Positions 32,974 to 41,154 of a stretch of DNA of 64,000 nucleotides are shown here, piece after piece. A program made the translations under genes and the position numbers. Numbering within the stretch: the first letter of the stretch is position 1; each line of letters starts with the position of its first letter. The notes beneath the pieces were generated by a model. It was not told the origin of the DNA and searched no databases. It worked only from the letters and a program-made list of their open reading frames with translations. The stretch comes from Amycolatopsis cihanbeyliensis. Its GTDB lineage: Bacteria; Actinomycetota; Actinomycetes; Mycobacteriales; Pseudonocardiaceae. Location of the stretch: contig NZ_VFML01000001.1 in assembly GCF_006715045.1 (NCBI RefSeq), positions 3,502,501 through 3,566,500 on the forward strand, written 5' to 3'.

Positions 32974-34446
32974 TCAGGCCACCGGGACGTCCCAGCTCGG
33001 GCCCGCGGGCGCGGCACCGGCACGCAGCGAGGCCGCCGCCGCGCTCAGCCGGCGCACCGCGTCACGCAGGCGTTCCGCCGGCTCGGTGTACGGCAGTCGT
33101 AGCCAGCTCTCCAGGCCGCCGTGCGCGGCGAACCGGGACCCCGGCACCACCTGCACACCGTGGTTGCCCGCGGCCACCGCCAGCCGGGTGCTCATCCGCT
33201 CGGGCAGCCGGCACCACAGGGACAATCCGCCGCTCGGTAGCTGGAAGTCCCATTCCGGGCACTCCGCGCGCACCGCCGCGGCCAGCTCGTCCCGCTGCGT
33301 GCGCAGTTCGGCCCTGCGCCGCCGCAGCATCGGCTCGGGGTCGGCGAGCAACTCGGCCAGCACCAGCTGCTCGAACACCGGCGACCCGAGATCCAGCGCG
33401 TACCGGGTGGCCTGCAACCGGGAGATCAGCTCCTCCGAGGCACGCAGCCAGCCCAGCCGCAACCCGCCCCAGTGCGTCTTGGCCGCGGTCCCGACGCTGA
33501 TCACCCAGTCGCCACCGAAGGCACCGAGCGGGGCGGGGCCGTCCGGCGGATCACCTTCCAGGTCCAGCTCGGCAAGGCACTCGTCGACCACCACCGGGGT
33601 TCGGGTCCGTGCCAGTGCCGCGCCGAGGCGCCTGCGGCCCTCGGTGTCCAGCCGCAGCCCGGTCGGGTTGTGGAAGTCCACGATGAAGTAGCCCAGCCGG
33701 GGCGCGGCCTGGCGCAGCGCCGCCTCCATACCGTCCAGGTCCCAGCCGCCCGTGCCGTCCTGCACGTCGCCGTTCACCCCGACCGGCACCGGGAGGGCGT
33801 GGGCGGACCGGATGGCCTCCACCGCGTTCGGGTAGGTCGGCTGTTCCACCAGCACCCGGTCCCCGGGACCGACCAGCATGCGCAGGGCCAGCACGAAGCC
33901 GTGATGGCCACCGTTGGTGATCATCACCTGCGCGGGCGTGGTCGGCAGGCCGCGGGCGGTGTACCGCTGCGCGATGCGTTCGCGCAGCACGAGCAGGCCA
34001 CTGCCGGTGTAGCCGTGCCCAGTCAGTTCCGCGCACAGCCGGCGGCGGGCGGCGTCCACGGCGCCCATCAGGCCGGGCAACGCCGGCGGCGCCGCCCTGG
34101 CCAGGTCGATCAGGTCCTCGCCGGAGCGGGGCGCGGGCGGCAGCCCACCACCGCCCGGTGCGGTCACCCAGGATCCGGAGCCGCGCCTGCTGGCGACGAT
34201 GCCACCCGCGCGCAACTGGTCCAGCGCCGTCGCCACCAGGGTGCGGCTGACGCCGAGGGCCTCGGCCAGCTCGCGCTCCGCTGGCAACCGGGTGCCCAGC
34301 GGCAACTGGCCGTCCAGCACCTGCAGCTCGACGGCCGCCGCGAGATCCCCGGCACCGCGTCGCGAGCCGCCACGGCGCCAAACCCCCAGCAAAGAAGCCA
34401 ATCTTGGACCCGATATCCGTCCACCCGGTGGGATGTGCAGGTTCAT
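32974..34446 (-). CDS. yczR: MocR-type regulator, YczR-like (GntR plus aminotransferase domain)
   Basis: A 490-residue PLP-sensing regulator. The N-terminal GntR winged helix (about residues 35-100, GTRLPAERELAEALGVSRTLVATAL) is joined to a fold-type I aminotransferase-like domain with FHNPTGLRLDTEGR, VDECLAELDL and the PLP lysine in VGTAAKTHWGGLRLGW. It is divergent from a YczE-type membrane protein, the pairing that defines the YczR subgroup of MocR proteins. CCAAT/ATTGG elements lie in the shared promoter. Probably activates yczE. Confidence 0.88.
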   Translation of the reverse strand: MNLHIPPGGRISGPRLASLLGVWRRGGSRRGAGDLAAAVELQVLDGQLPLGTRLPAERELAEALGVSRTLVATALDQLRAGGIVASRRGSGSWVTAPGGGGLPPAPRSGEDLIDLARAAPPALPGLMGAVDAARRRLCAELTGHGYTGSGLLVLRERIAQRYTARGLPTTPAQVMITNGGHHGFVLALRMLVGPGDRVLVEQPTYPNAVEAIRSAHALPVPVGVNGDVQDGTGGWDLDGMEAALRQAAPRLGYFIVDFHNPTGLRLDTEGRRRLGAALARTRTPVVVDECLAELDLEGDPPDGPAPLGAFGGDWVISVGTAAKTHWGGLRLGWLRASEELISRLQATRYALDLGSPVFEQLVLAELLADPEPMLRRRRAELRTQRDELAAAVRAECPEWDFQLPSGGLSLWCRLPERMSTRLAVAAGNHGVQVVPGSRFAAHGGLESWLRLPYTEPAERLRDAVRRLSAAAASLRAGAAPAGPSWDVPVA

Positions 34447-34450
34447 CAGT

Positions 34451-34488
34451 CCAATTATTACTTATTGGCTATGGCAAGGCCAGCCAAT
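34451..34488. promoter_or_regulatory. Operator candidate in the yczR/yczE promoter
   Basis: CCAAT (34451), ATTGGCT (34464-34470) and AGCCAAT (34482-34488) form alternating inverted repeats in the 52-bp divergent gap. Repeated CCAAT-type sites fit binding of a dimeric MocR regulator. Confidence 0.55.
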
Positions 34489-34498
34489 CGAGCGAATA

Positions 34499-35170
34499 GT
34501 GTCCGGCGTGGCTCAACCAGTTCTGCATCCGGTCCGCGTGTCCGTCGCCCCGGCCCGCCGGCTCCCCCAGCTGGTCGGGGGCCTGATCCTCTACGGCGTC
34601 AGCATGGCGATGATGACCAGGGCCGGTCTCGGCCTTGACCCGTGGAATGTGCTGCACGAGGGCCTGATGAAGCACACCGGGCTGAGTTTCGGCACGGTCA
34701 CCGCGCTGGCCTCGATGGCCGCGCTGCTGCTGTGGATACCGCTGCGGCAGCGGCCCGGGGTGGGCACGGTGGCCAACATCGTGATCATCGCGGCGGTCGT
34801 CGACCTCGTCCGGCTGGTCCTGCCCGCGCAGCACACCTTCGGCTGGCAGCTCACGCTGCTGCTCGGCGGCGTGGCGCTGAACGCCTTCGCCACCGCGACC
34901 TACGTCGGCGCCCGGCTCGGCCCCGGCCCGCGGGACGGGCTGATGACCGGGCTCAGCAGGCGGACCGGCCGCTCGATCCGGCTGATCCGTACCTGCATCG
35001 AGGTGGCCGTGGTCGCGGTCGGCTGGCTGCTCGGCGGCACCCTCGGTGGGGGCACCGTGCTGTACGCCCTGAGCATCGGCCCGCTCACCCAGGCCTTCCT
35101 GCGCCGGGTGACCTGGCGGGAACGGCCGGTCAGCCGACCTGCCGGCGAGTCAGCGCCCTGCGCAGCGTGA
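34499..35170 (+). CDS. yczE: YczE-family membrane protein
   Basis: A 223-residue protein with about five membrane helices. LVGGLILYGVSMAMMTRAGLGLDPWNVLHEGL and GVALNAFATATYVGARLGPGPRDGLM are the family signatures. Role unknown; in other bacteria its expression depends on the YczR regulator, encoded here on the opposite strand. GTG at 34499 or 34508 are both possible. Its last 41 bp overlap the end of the convergent Clp-N gene. Confidence 0.85.
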   Translation: MSGVAQPVLHPVRVSVAPARRLPQLVGGLILYGVSMAMMTRAGLGLDPWNVLHEGLMKHTGLSFGTVTALASMAALLLWIPLRQRPGVGTVANIVIIAAVVDLVRLVLPAQHTFGWQLTLLLGGVALNAFATATYVGARLGPGPRDGLMTGLSRRTGRSIRLIRTCIEVAVVAVGWLLGGTLGGGTVLYALSIGPLTQAFLRRVTWRERPVSRPAGESAPCAA

Positions 35171-35681
35171 GGTGGTCCGCGCCGTACGCGGCGAGCACAT
35201 CGGCCACCGGGCCCGGCCGCGTGGCGAGCGCGAGCAGCAGGTGCTCGGGGCCGATGTGCCGGTCGCTCAGCTCGAGCGCCTCCCGCAGGCTCTGCTCGAG
35301 GGCATGCTTGGCCTCGGTGGTGAACGGCCGGTGCGCCCGCTGGCCGAACCACCTGCGCCGCTTCGGCTCCACCGCCCGGCCCGCGAGGGCATTCGCCCCG
35401 TGCACCTGTTCCACCCTGTCGACGATCTGCTCGACGTCGATACCGAGCTCGCCGAGCGCGGCCGCGTCGGTGTCGGTGATCCCGCCCCTGCGGCGCACCT
35501 TTGCCACTTCCTCGCGCAGCAGTTCCGGCCGCACACCGAGGTCGGCCAGCAGTCCCTCCACCGGTCCGAGCAGACCGAACAACAGGTGCGTGGTGTCGAT
35601 CTCGATCGCGTCCTGCTCGACCGCCTCGGCCTGCGCGTCGATGACCGCGACCCGCGCGTCGCGGGTGAACCTCTCGAACAT
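35130..35681 (-). CDS. Clp N-terminal-domain protein (no ATPase domain)
   Basis: A 183-residue stand-alone double Clp-N repeat. It starts MFERFTRDARVAVIDAQ, like ClpC N-domains, with a second repeat FTTEAKHALEQSLREALELSDRHIGPEHLLLAL. No Walker motifs follow, so it may be an adaptor or inhibitor for ClpC rather than a chaperone. GGGAGG sits eight bases before the ATG and five bases after the upstream HTH gene, so the two form an operon. Confidence 0.87.
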   Translation of the reverse strand: MFERFTRDARVAVIDAQAEAVEQDAIEIDTTHLLFGLLGPVEGLLADLGVRPELLREEVAKVRRRGGITDTDAAALGELGIDVEQIVDRVEQVHGANALAGRAVEPKRRRWFGQRAHRPFTTEAKHALEQSLREALELSDRHIGPEHLLLALATRPGPVADVLAAYGADHLTLRRALTRRQVG

Positions 35682-35686
35682 CCGCG

Positions 35687-35893
35687 CTACCTCCCGTATT
35701 TCTTGTGCACGGCTTGCCTGCTGACGCCCAGCTCGTTCGCGATCTCCTGCCACGACCAGCCCTGCACGCGCGCGCTGCGCACCTGCACGGCCTCGAGTTG
35801 TTCGAGCAGTCTGCGCAGCGCGGCGACGGCCCGCAGCCCCACCCGGGGATCGCGATCGCCGACCATGGCGGCCAGATCGGTTACCTCACTCAT
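35687..35893 (-). CDS. Small helix-turn-helix regulator
   Basis: A 68-residue protein starting MSEVTDLAAMVGDRDP. A helical N-terminal part precedes a clear HTH at the C-terminus (GWSWQEIANELGVSRQAVHKKYG). Followed at once by the Clp-N gene, the usual order for this small regulator family. Two perfect copies of GTCAAC-N4-GTTGAC lie just upstream, presumably its operators. Confidence 0.88.
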   Translation of the reverse strand: MSEVTDLAAMVGDRDPRVGLRAVAALRRLLEQLEAVQVRSARVQGWSWQEIANELGVSRQAVHKKYGR

Positions 35894-35897
35894 ACTC

Positions 35898-35941
35898 GTC
35901 AACTTACGTTGACGTCGCCGCATATGTCAACTCCAGTTGAC
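35898..35941. promoter_or_regulatory. Two identical operators GTCAAC-N4-GTTGAC
   Basis: The sites lie at 35898-35913 and 35926-35941, 28 bp apart centre to centre, in the 65-bp gap between the divergent HTH and PP2C genes. Both arms are perfect in both copies; only the 4-bp spacers differ (TTAC and TCCA). Likely bound by the small HTH regulator and able to control both directions. Confidence 0.8.
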
Positions 35942-35958
35942 GGAGCTAGTGTCGGCTG

Positions 35959-36723
35959 GTGCCCGAGATCTCGGTGGCCGAACGGCCCGGCCTTGGCCCG
36001 GACGGGCGGCCGCGTCCCAGCGAGGACCACGTGGTGGTGCTCGACAACGCCGTGCTGCTGCTGGACGGCGCGACCTCACCGAGCCCGCGGCTGCCCAGCG
36101 GCGGCTGGTACGCCGGGCTGCTGACCGAACGGCTGGCCCATGACCTGCGGGCCGACCCGGACGTCAAGCTCGGCGAGCTGCTCGCCACCGCGATCACCGA
36201 GGTGGCCACCGCCCACGAGCTGCGGCCCGGCCACGCACCGTCCAGCACCGTCACGATCCTGCGCTGGCGTGCGGACACCGTGGACGCGCTCGTGCTCGCG
36301 GACAGCCCGGTGGTCGCGTTCGGGCCCGAGGGGCCACAGGTGCTCAGCGACGACCGGATCACCACGCTGCGCGGCGAGGGCCGGCTGCGCACCGGGACGG
36401 ACGTGCGCGCGCTGCGCAACGCCGAGGGCGGCTTCTGGGTCGCCGAGGCCGATCCGGCCGCCGCGCGCCAGGCGCGCAGGGCGAGCTGGCCACGGGATCG
36501 GCTGGAGGCGGCGCTGCTGGCCACCGACGGCGTGGCGGTCGGCGTGGACGACTACCACCTCTTCGACTGGCCGGGGATGCTGGCGCTGGCGCGCGCCCGG
36601 GGGCCGCGGGCTGTGCTGGACGAGGTGCGCGCCGCCGAGGAGGCCGACCCGCAGGGGTACCGCTGGCCGCGCGCGAAGCGGCACGACGACCAGGCCCTGG
36701 TGCTGGTCGAGTTCGACCGGTGA
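35959..36723 (+). CDS. Protein phosphatase 2C-domain protein
   Basis: A 254-residue PP2C-like protein started at GTG. It has SEDHVVVLDNAVLLLDGATS (metal-site region), a central SSTVTILRWRADTVDALVLADSP and LLATDGVAVGVDDY. Several canonical PP2C acidic residues are hard to place, so activity is not certain. It faces the HTH/Clp-N operon across shared operators, suggesting joint stress control. Confidence 0.82.
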   Translation: MPEISVAERPGLGPDGRPRPSEDHVVVLDNAVLLLDGATSPSPRLPSGGWYAGLLTERLAHDLRADPDVKLGELLATAITEVATAHELRPGHAPSSTVTILRWRADTVDALVLADSPVVAFGPEGPQVLSDDRITTLRGEGRLRTGTDVRALRNAEGGFWVAEADPAAARQARRASWPRDRLEAALLATDGVAVGVDDYHLFDWPGMLALARARGPRAVLDEVRAAEEADPQGYRWPRAKRHDDQALVLVEFDR

Positions 36724-36920
36724 GTCACGGTGCCTTACTCAAATGTCGGGTTATTCAGGTCCGTTGCGTGCGCCACCAGTGCCGTAACTCGCGACGACCG
36801 CTCGCACGGGCCTGGCGGCCCGCGGTCGCTGGGTCGTTTCTGAACAACCCTCACTAATCAGGGTGGATTCAGGGTGTTCCCCGGATCACCTCCGGAACGG
36901 TTTGCGCCACGCTGAACGTT

Positions 36921-37628
36921 ATGCGGGATGTGCGGGCGCGGGAAGCCGAGGTTGCCGGGCAGATAGCGGGCAGAACGCGATCGTTGCTGATCGGATCGAC
37001 GGCCGCGATCGGCTGGGCCGCGTTCACCATGGTCATCCTGCACATCGTCAGCTCGCACGACCCGGTCCGGGACACCATCTCCAGTTACGCCATCACCGAC
37101 CGGGGCGGCGGCATGCTGGAGGCCAGCGTGCTGTCCCTCGCGATCGGCTCGCTGGTCCTGCTCGGAGCGTTGCTTTCCAGCGGGGCCGAACCGTCCCGCA
37201 CCGCCCGGATCCTGTTGCTGGGCTGGGCGTCCGGGCTGATCGTGGCGGCGCTGTTTCCGGCCAGCTTCACCGCGAGCACCGACCCGACCAGCGGAAAGAT
37301 CCACCAGTACGCCAGCCTGATCGCCTTCGTCAGCCTGCCAGGGGTCGGCTACTCGCTCGCCGACCGCCTGCGCGAGGCCCCGGAGCTGGCGCGTACCCGC
37401 GGGCTGCTGCTCCGGCTCACCGCGCTGAGCGTGCTCAGCCTCGCCGTGTTCGGGCTCAGCTACGTGGCCGCCGACTTCCCGCACACCCCGGTGCTGGCCC
37501 AGATCTCGGATGTGCTGCCGGTCGGCCTCGCCCAGCGGCTCGCGCTGCTGATCGATCTCGCGCTGCTGGTGGGGCTGTCCCTGCTGGCCGCACGGACCGC
37601 GCGACTACGGCAACCGGAGCCCGGCTAG
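36921..37628 (+). CDS. DUF998 membrane protein
   Basis: A 235-residue protein with about six membrane helices. HDPVRDTISSYAITDRGGGMLEAS and the later LFPAS and KIHQYAS segments match the DUF998 family. The N-terminal 20 residues are polar. Function unknown. It precedes the first amidase gene by 50 bp on the same strand, with no clear functional link. Confidence 0.8.
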   Translation: MRDVRAREAEVAGQIAGRTRSLLIGSTAAIGWAAFTMVILHIVSSHDPVRDTISSYAITDRGGGMLEASVLSLAIGSLVLLGALLSSGAEPSRTARILLLGWASGLIVAALFPASFTASTDPTSGKIHQYASLIAFVSLPGVGYSLADRLREAPELARTRGLLLRLTALSVLSLAVFGLSYVAADFPHTPVLAQISDVLPVGLAQRLALLIDLALLVGLSLLAARTARLRQPEPG

Positions 37629-37678
37629 CAGCCAGCTGGCGGTCGCGGCGGCGATCGGAAACGTGCTGTTGTTCCAGA

Positions 37679-39058
37679 ATGGACTCCAACGGGTTAACCG
37701 GCCTGGTCGCGGCGCTGCGAGCGGGCGGTATCACCAGCACGGAACTCACCGACCGGATCCTGGAAAGCGCGCGCGAACACGCGGACCTTTCCGCCTACGT
37801 CACCCTGGACGCCGAGCGTGCGCGGCGCGCGGCGGAACTCGCGGACACGGCACCCGTGGCGGAGCGAGACCGGCCGCTGCACGGCATCCCGGTGGCCGTG
37901 AAGGACAACATCCACGTCGCCGGCCTGCCGAACACCGCGGGAACGCCCGCACTGGCGGAGTTCGTTCCGGAGGCCGATGCCCCGGTGGTGCGGCGGCTGC
38001 GCGAGGCGGGGGCGTTCGTGCTCGGCAAGACCGCGATGCACGAGCTCGCCTTCGGGATCACCAGCGCCTTCTCCGCGCGCCCTCCGGTACGCAACGCCGT
38101 TGATCCGCGGTATGTCGCGGGCGGCAGCAGCGGCGGTAGTGCCGTCGCGGTGGCCTGCGGGGTCCCGGCGGCGCTGGGCACGGACACCGGCGGCTCGGTC
38201 CGGATCCCGGCCGCGCTGAACGGCGTGTGCGGGCTGCGCCCGAGCACGGGACGGTATCCGGGCAGCGGGGTCACCCCGCTTTCCACCAGCAGGGACACCG
38301 TGGGGCCGATGGCCGGCTCGGTGGCCGAGCTCGCCCTGCTGGACGGCGTGCTGGCCGCGGACGACCGGCCGGTGCGGGCGGCGCGGCGGCCCCGGCTGGG
38401 TGTGCCGCGCGACCACTTCACCGAACCACTCGGGCCGGAGACGGCCGTGGCCTTCGCGGCGGCGCTGGACCGGCTGCGCGAACAGGGGGTCACCGTGCTG
38501 GATGTGCCCGCCTCGGGCTTCGCGGGTGCGGAGCTCGAGATCGGGCTGCCGATCGTGAATCACGAGGCCCGGCACGCGCTGGCCGCCTACCTCGCCGAGT
38601 ACCTGCCCGCGCTGAGCTTCGCCGAGCTCGCCGAGCGGATCGCGGCGGCGGACGTCCGTACGCTGTTCGAGTCGGCGATACTGGAGGACGCGCCGAGCGC
38701 GGTGGCCCTCGCCGACTACCGGGCCGCGCTGGACCAGGGCCGTGGCCGGCTGCGGGCCGCCTACCGCGAGTTGTTCCGCGCGTACGAGCTGGACGCGCTG
38801 ATCTTCCCGACCACGCCGTGCTGCGCCGTGCCGGTGGCGCAGGCAGGCAACCCGCTCGACCTCGGCGGCGAGGCCGCGGGCGAGTTCCCGACGTTCATCC
38901 GCAACACCGGGCCCGGCAGCATCACCGGGCTGCCGGGCCTGACCATCCCGCTCGCCGCCCCCGGCCCGCTGCCGGTGGGGTTGGCCCTGGACGGCCGGCT
39001 CGGCGAGGACCGCGCGCTGCTCGGTGTAGGCCTGACCGTGCAGCGGCTGCTCGGCTGA
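37679..39058 (+). CDS. Amidase-signature enzyme 1 (indoleacetamide hydrolase-like)
   Basis: A 459-residue amidase with the Ser-cisSer-Lys triad: Lys75 in VAVKDNIH, Ser150 in GGSSGGSA and Ser173 in GTDTGGSVR. No signal peptide. The ATG lacks a strong ribosome site. It is followed 45 bp later by a second amidase of a different subtype, with a TetR palindrome between them. Substrate unknown; related enzymes hydrolyse indole-3-acetamide, malonamate or allophanate. Confidence 0.9.
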   Translation: MDSNGLTGLVAALRAGGITSTELTDRILESAREHADLSAYVTLDAERARRAAELADTAPVAERDRPLHGIPVAVKDNIHVAGLPNTAGTPALAEFVPEADAPVVRRLREAGAFVLGKTAMHELAFGITSAFSARPPVRNAVDPRYVAGGSSGGSAVAVACGVPAALGTDTGGSVRIPAALNGVCGLRPSTGRYPGSGVTPLSTSRDTVGPMAGSVAELALLDGVLAADDRPVRAARRPRLGVPRDHFTEPLGPETAVAFAAALDRLREQGVTVLDVPASGFAGAELEIGLPIVNHEARHALAAYLAEYLPALSFAELAERIAAADVRTLFESAILEDAPSAVALADYRAALDQGRGRLRAAYRELFRAYELDALIFPTTPCCAVPVAQAGNPLDLGGEAAGEFPTFIRNTGPGSITGLPGLTIPLAAPGPLPVGLALDGRLGEDRALLGVGLTVQRLLG

Positions 39059-39073
39059 GGCCCCACGTGCTAC

Positions 39074-39091
39074 CGTTCGTTCGAACGAACG
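39074..39091. promoter_or_regulatory. 18-bp perfect palindrome, TetR operator candidate
   Basis: CGTTCGTTCGAACGAACG lies between the two amidase genes, 12 bp before the second start. The TetR gene at the end of the same operon is the obvious binder, giving an autoregulated internal promoter. Confidence 0.75.
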
Positions 39092-39103
39092 AGCGGAGGT
39101 GCC

Positions 39104-40492
39104 ATGGGGCTCGACACCGATATCGCGTTCACCGGCCTCGCCGGGCAGGCCCGGCTGCTCGCCACGGGCGGGGTGAGCTCGGCCGAGCTGGCCGCCGACA
39201 CGCTCGCCAGGATCGAGCGGGCCCAGCCCGAGCTGAACGCCTTCCGGGCGCTCCGGCCGGAGGCCGCGCTGCGCGAGGCCGAGGCCGCCGACCGCAGGCT
39301 GGCCGCAGGCGAGCGGGCACCGCTGCTCGGGGTGCCGGTGGCGATCAAGGACGACGTGCACATCGCGGGCCTGCCGACCGCCTTCGGCTGCGCGGGCGAC
39401 TTCCCCCCGGCCAGGGTGGACAGCGCGGTGGTCGGGGCGCTGAAGCGGGCCGGCGCGGTGATCGTCGGCAAGACCAACACCCCGGAGATCGGGCAGTGGC
39501 CGTTCACCGAGGGTCTTGCCTTCGGCGCCACCCGCAACCCCTGGCACACCGGGCACTCGCCGGGCGGGTCCTCCGGCGGTTCCGCCGCGGCGGTGGCCGC
39601 GGGGCTGGTCCCGGCCGCCCTCGGCTCGGACGGCGCGGGCTCGGTGCGCATCCCGGCGGCCTGGACCAACCTGGTGGGCATCAAGACCCAGCGGGGTTCG
39701 GTCCCCACCGCGCCGGACGCCGAGCTGTTCAACGGGCTCACCGTGCTCGGGCCGCTGGCGCGCACGGTCGGCGACGCCGCGCTGCTGCTGGACGTGGTCG
39801 CGGGCACCGGCGAGCGGCATCTGACGGCGGCGGGCAGGGAACCGGGGAGGTTGCGGATCGGGCTGTCCACCCGGATCCCGTTCACCGCCACGCCGACCGG
39901 CCTCGACCCGGTGGTGGGCTCGGCGGTCACCGGGCTGGCGGAGCGGCTGGCCGGGCTCGGGCACGAGGTGATCCGGGCCGAACCGCGGTACGGCCTGATC
40001 GGGCTGGACTTCCTGCCCCGGTCGCTGGCCGGGGTGCGCGACTGGGTGGCGAGGGTGCCGGAGGTGTCCGCGCTGGACCCGCGCACCAGGGGCAACGCCC
40101 GCACCGGCGCCCTGCTCGCCGGGCCGGCACTCGGCCTGGCGCGGCGCGCGGAACCGGTACTGCGCCGGCAGGTCGGCGCGGTGTTCCGCCGGGTCGACGT
40201 GCTGCTGGCCCCGACGACGGCGGCACCGCCACCCCGGATCGGGGCGTTCGACGGGCTGTCCAACTGGCGGACGGACCAGGCGATGATCGCGGCCTGCCCG
40301 TACGCCTGGCCGTGGAACGTCCTCGGCTGGCCGGGGGTGAACGTCCCCGCCGGGCCGACCGGGGACGGGCTGCCGCTCGGTGCGCAACTGCTCGGCCCCG
40401 CCGACAGCACGGAGCGGCTGATCTCGCTGGCCGCGCAGCTCGAGGCGGTGGAACGCTGGGCGGAGCGTCGTCCGCCATCATGGAACGGGTGA
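39104..40492 (+). CDS. Amidase-signature enzyme 2
   Basis: A 462-residue amidase. Triad residues are Lys82 in VAIKDDVH, Ser156 in GGSSGGSA and Ser180 in GSDGAGSVR. The 6-aminohexanoate-cyclic-dimer hydrolase / AmiB2-like pattern GATRNPWHTGHSPGGSS is clear. GGAGG lies four bases before the ATG. The TetR gene overlaps its end by 13 bp. Only about a third identical in appearance to the upstream amidase, so not a recent duplicate. Confidence 0.92.
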   Translation: MGLDTDIAFTGLAGQARLLATGGVSSAELAADTLARIERAQPELNAFRALRPEAALREAEAADRRLAAGERAPLLGVPVAIKDDVHIAGLPTAFGCAGDFPPARVDSAVVGALKRAGAVIVGKTNTPEIGQWPFTEGLAFGATRNPWHTGHSPGGSSGGSAAAVAAGLVPAALGSDGAGSVRIPAAWTNLVGIKTQRGSVPTAPDAELFNGLTVLGPLARTVGDAALLLDVVAGTGERHLTAAGREPGRLRIGLSTRIPFTATPTGLDPVVGSAVTGLAERLAGLGHEVIRAEPRYGLIGLDFLPRSLAGVRDWVARVPEVSALDPRTRGNARTGALLAGPALGLARRAEPVLRRQVGAVFRRVDVLLAPTTAAPPPRIGAFDGLSNWRTDQAMIAACPYAWPWNVLGWPGVNVPAGPTGDGLPLGAQLLGPADSTERLISLAAQLEAVERWAERRPPSWNG

Positions 40493-41043
40493 ACACACGT
40501 GAGGCGATCCTGCGCGCGGCGTTGCGGGTGATCGGGGAGCAGGGGGTCGCCGGGCTGACCAACCGGCGGATCGTCGCCGAGGCCGGGGTGTCGCTCGGTT
40601 CGCTGACCTACCACTTTCCCAGCCAGACCGAGTTGCTGCGGCAGGCCATGCTGCTGTTCGCCGAGGACGAGACCAGGCAGCTCGGCAGGCTGGTCGAGGC
40701 ACACCGCAGCGAGGACCTGACGATCGAGGCTGCCGCGGCCGCGGTGGAGCGAGTGCTGGAGCAGATGACCTTCGGCACCGACGAGATCGCACCGCTCGAG
40801 CTGTATCTGCAGGCCGGGCGGGATCCCGGGCTGCGGGACGCGACCGGGCGGTGTTTCGCCGCCTACGACGAGCTGGCCGGCACGATCCTGCGCGCGCTCG
40901 GCGTGGCCGATCCGGAACGCCTCGCCGGGGGCGTGGTGGCGCTGATCGCCGGGCTGCAGCTGCGCAGGCTGGCCACCGGGGCGACCTCCGGGGTACCCGC
41001 CGCCGACGCGCTGACCATGCTGATCCGCGGCGCCCGGTCCTGA
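40480..41043 (+). CDS. TetR-family transcriptional regulator
   Basis: A 187-residue repressor with HTH RIVAEAGVSLGSLTYHFPSQTELL at about residues 28-52. ATG at 40480 overlaps the amidase stop; a GTG three codons on makes a GTGA overlap and is an alternative. C-terminal domain resembles RutR/AcrR-like regulators in length. The perfect palindrome upstream of the second amidase is the probable site. Confidence 0.92.
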   Translation: MERVNTREAILRAALRVIGEQGVAGLTNRRIVAEAGVSLGSLTYHFPSQTELLRQAMLLFAEDETRQLGRLVEAHRSEDLTIEAAAAAVERVLEQMTFGTDEIAPLELYLQAGRDPGLRDATGRCFAAYDELAGTILRALGVADPERLAGGVVALIAGLQLRRLATGATSGVPAADALTMLIRGARS

Positions 41044-41072
41044 CCGGCACCGGCCCGCCCGCGCACGGGAAC

Positions 41073-41154
41073 GGCAAACTCACGTACGTGGGGAGCAAAC
41101 TCGCCGACATGGGCGGCAAACACGGTTACGTGGGCGGCAAACACGGTTGGCAGG
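41073..41154. repeat. 21-bp tandem repeat GGCAAACACG-type, locus 3
   Basis: Four units at 41073, 41094, 41115 and 41136, exactly 21 bp apart, beginning GGCAAACTCA, AGCAAACTCG, GGCAAACACG and GGCAAACACG; the second and third have ATGGGC or GTGGGC ends. The array sits between the convergent TetR and ABC ATPase genes. Confidence 0.85.

Noticed and set aside
37694..40387. 897-codon open frame on the minus strand across the two amidases
   Set aside because: Antisense shadow of two intact amidases; composition is Arg/Gly/Pro/His noise.
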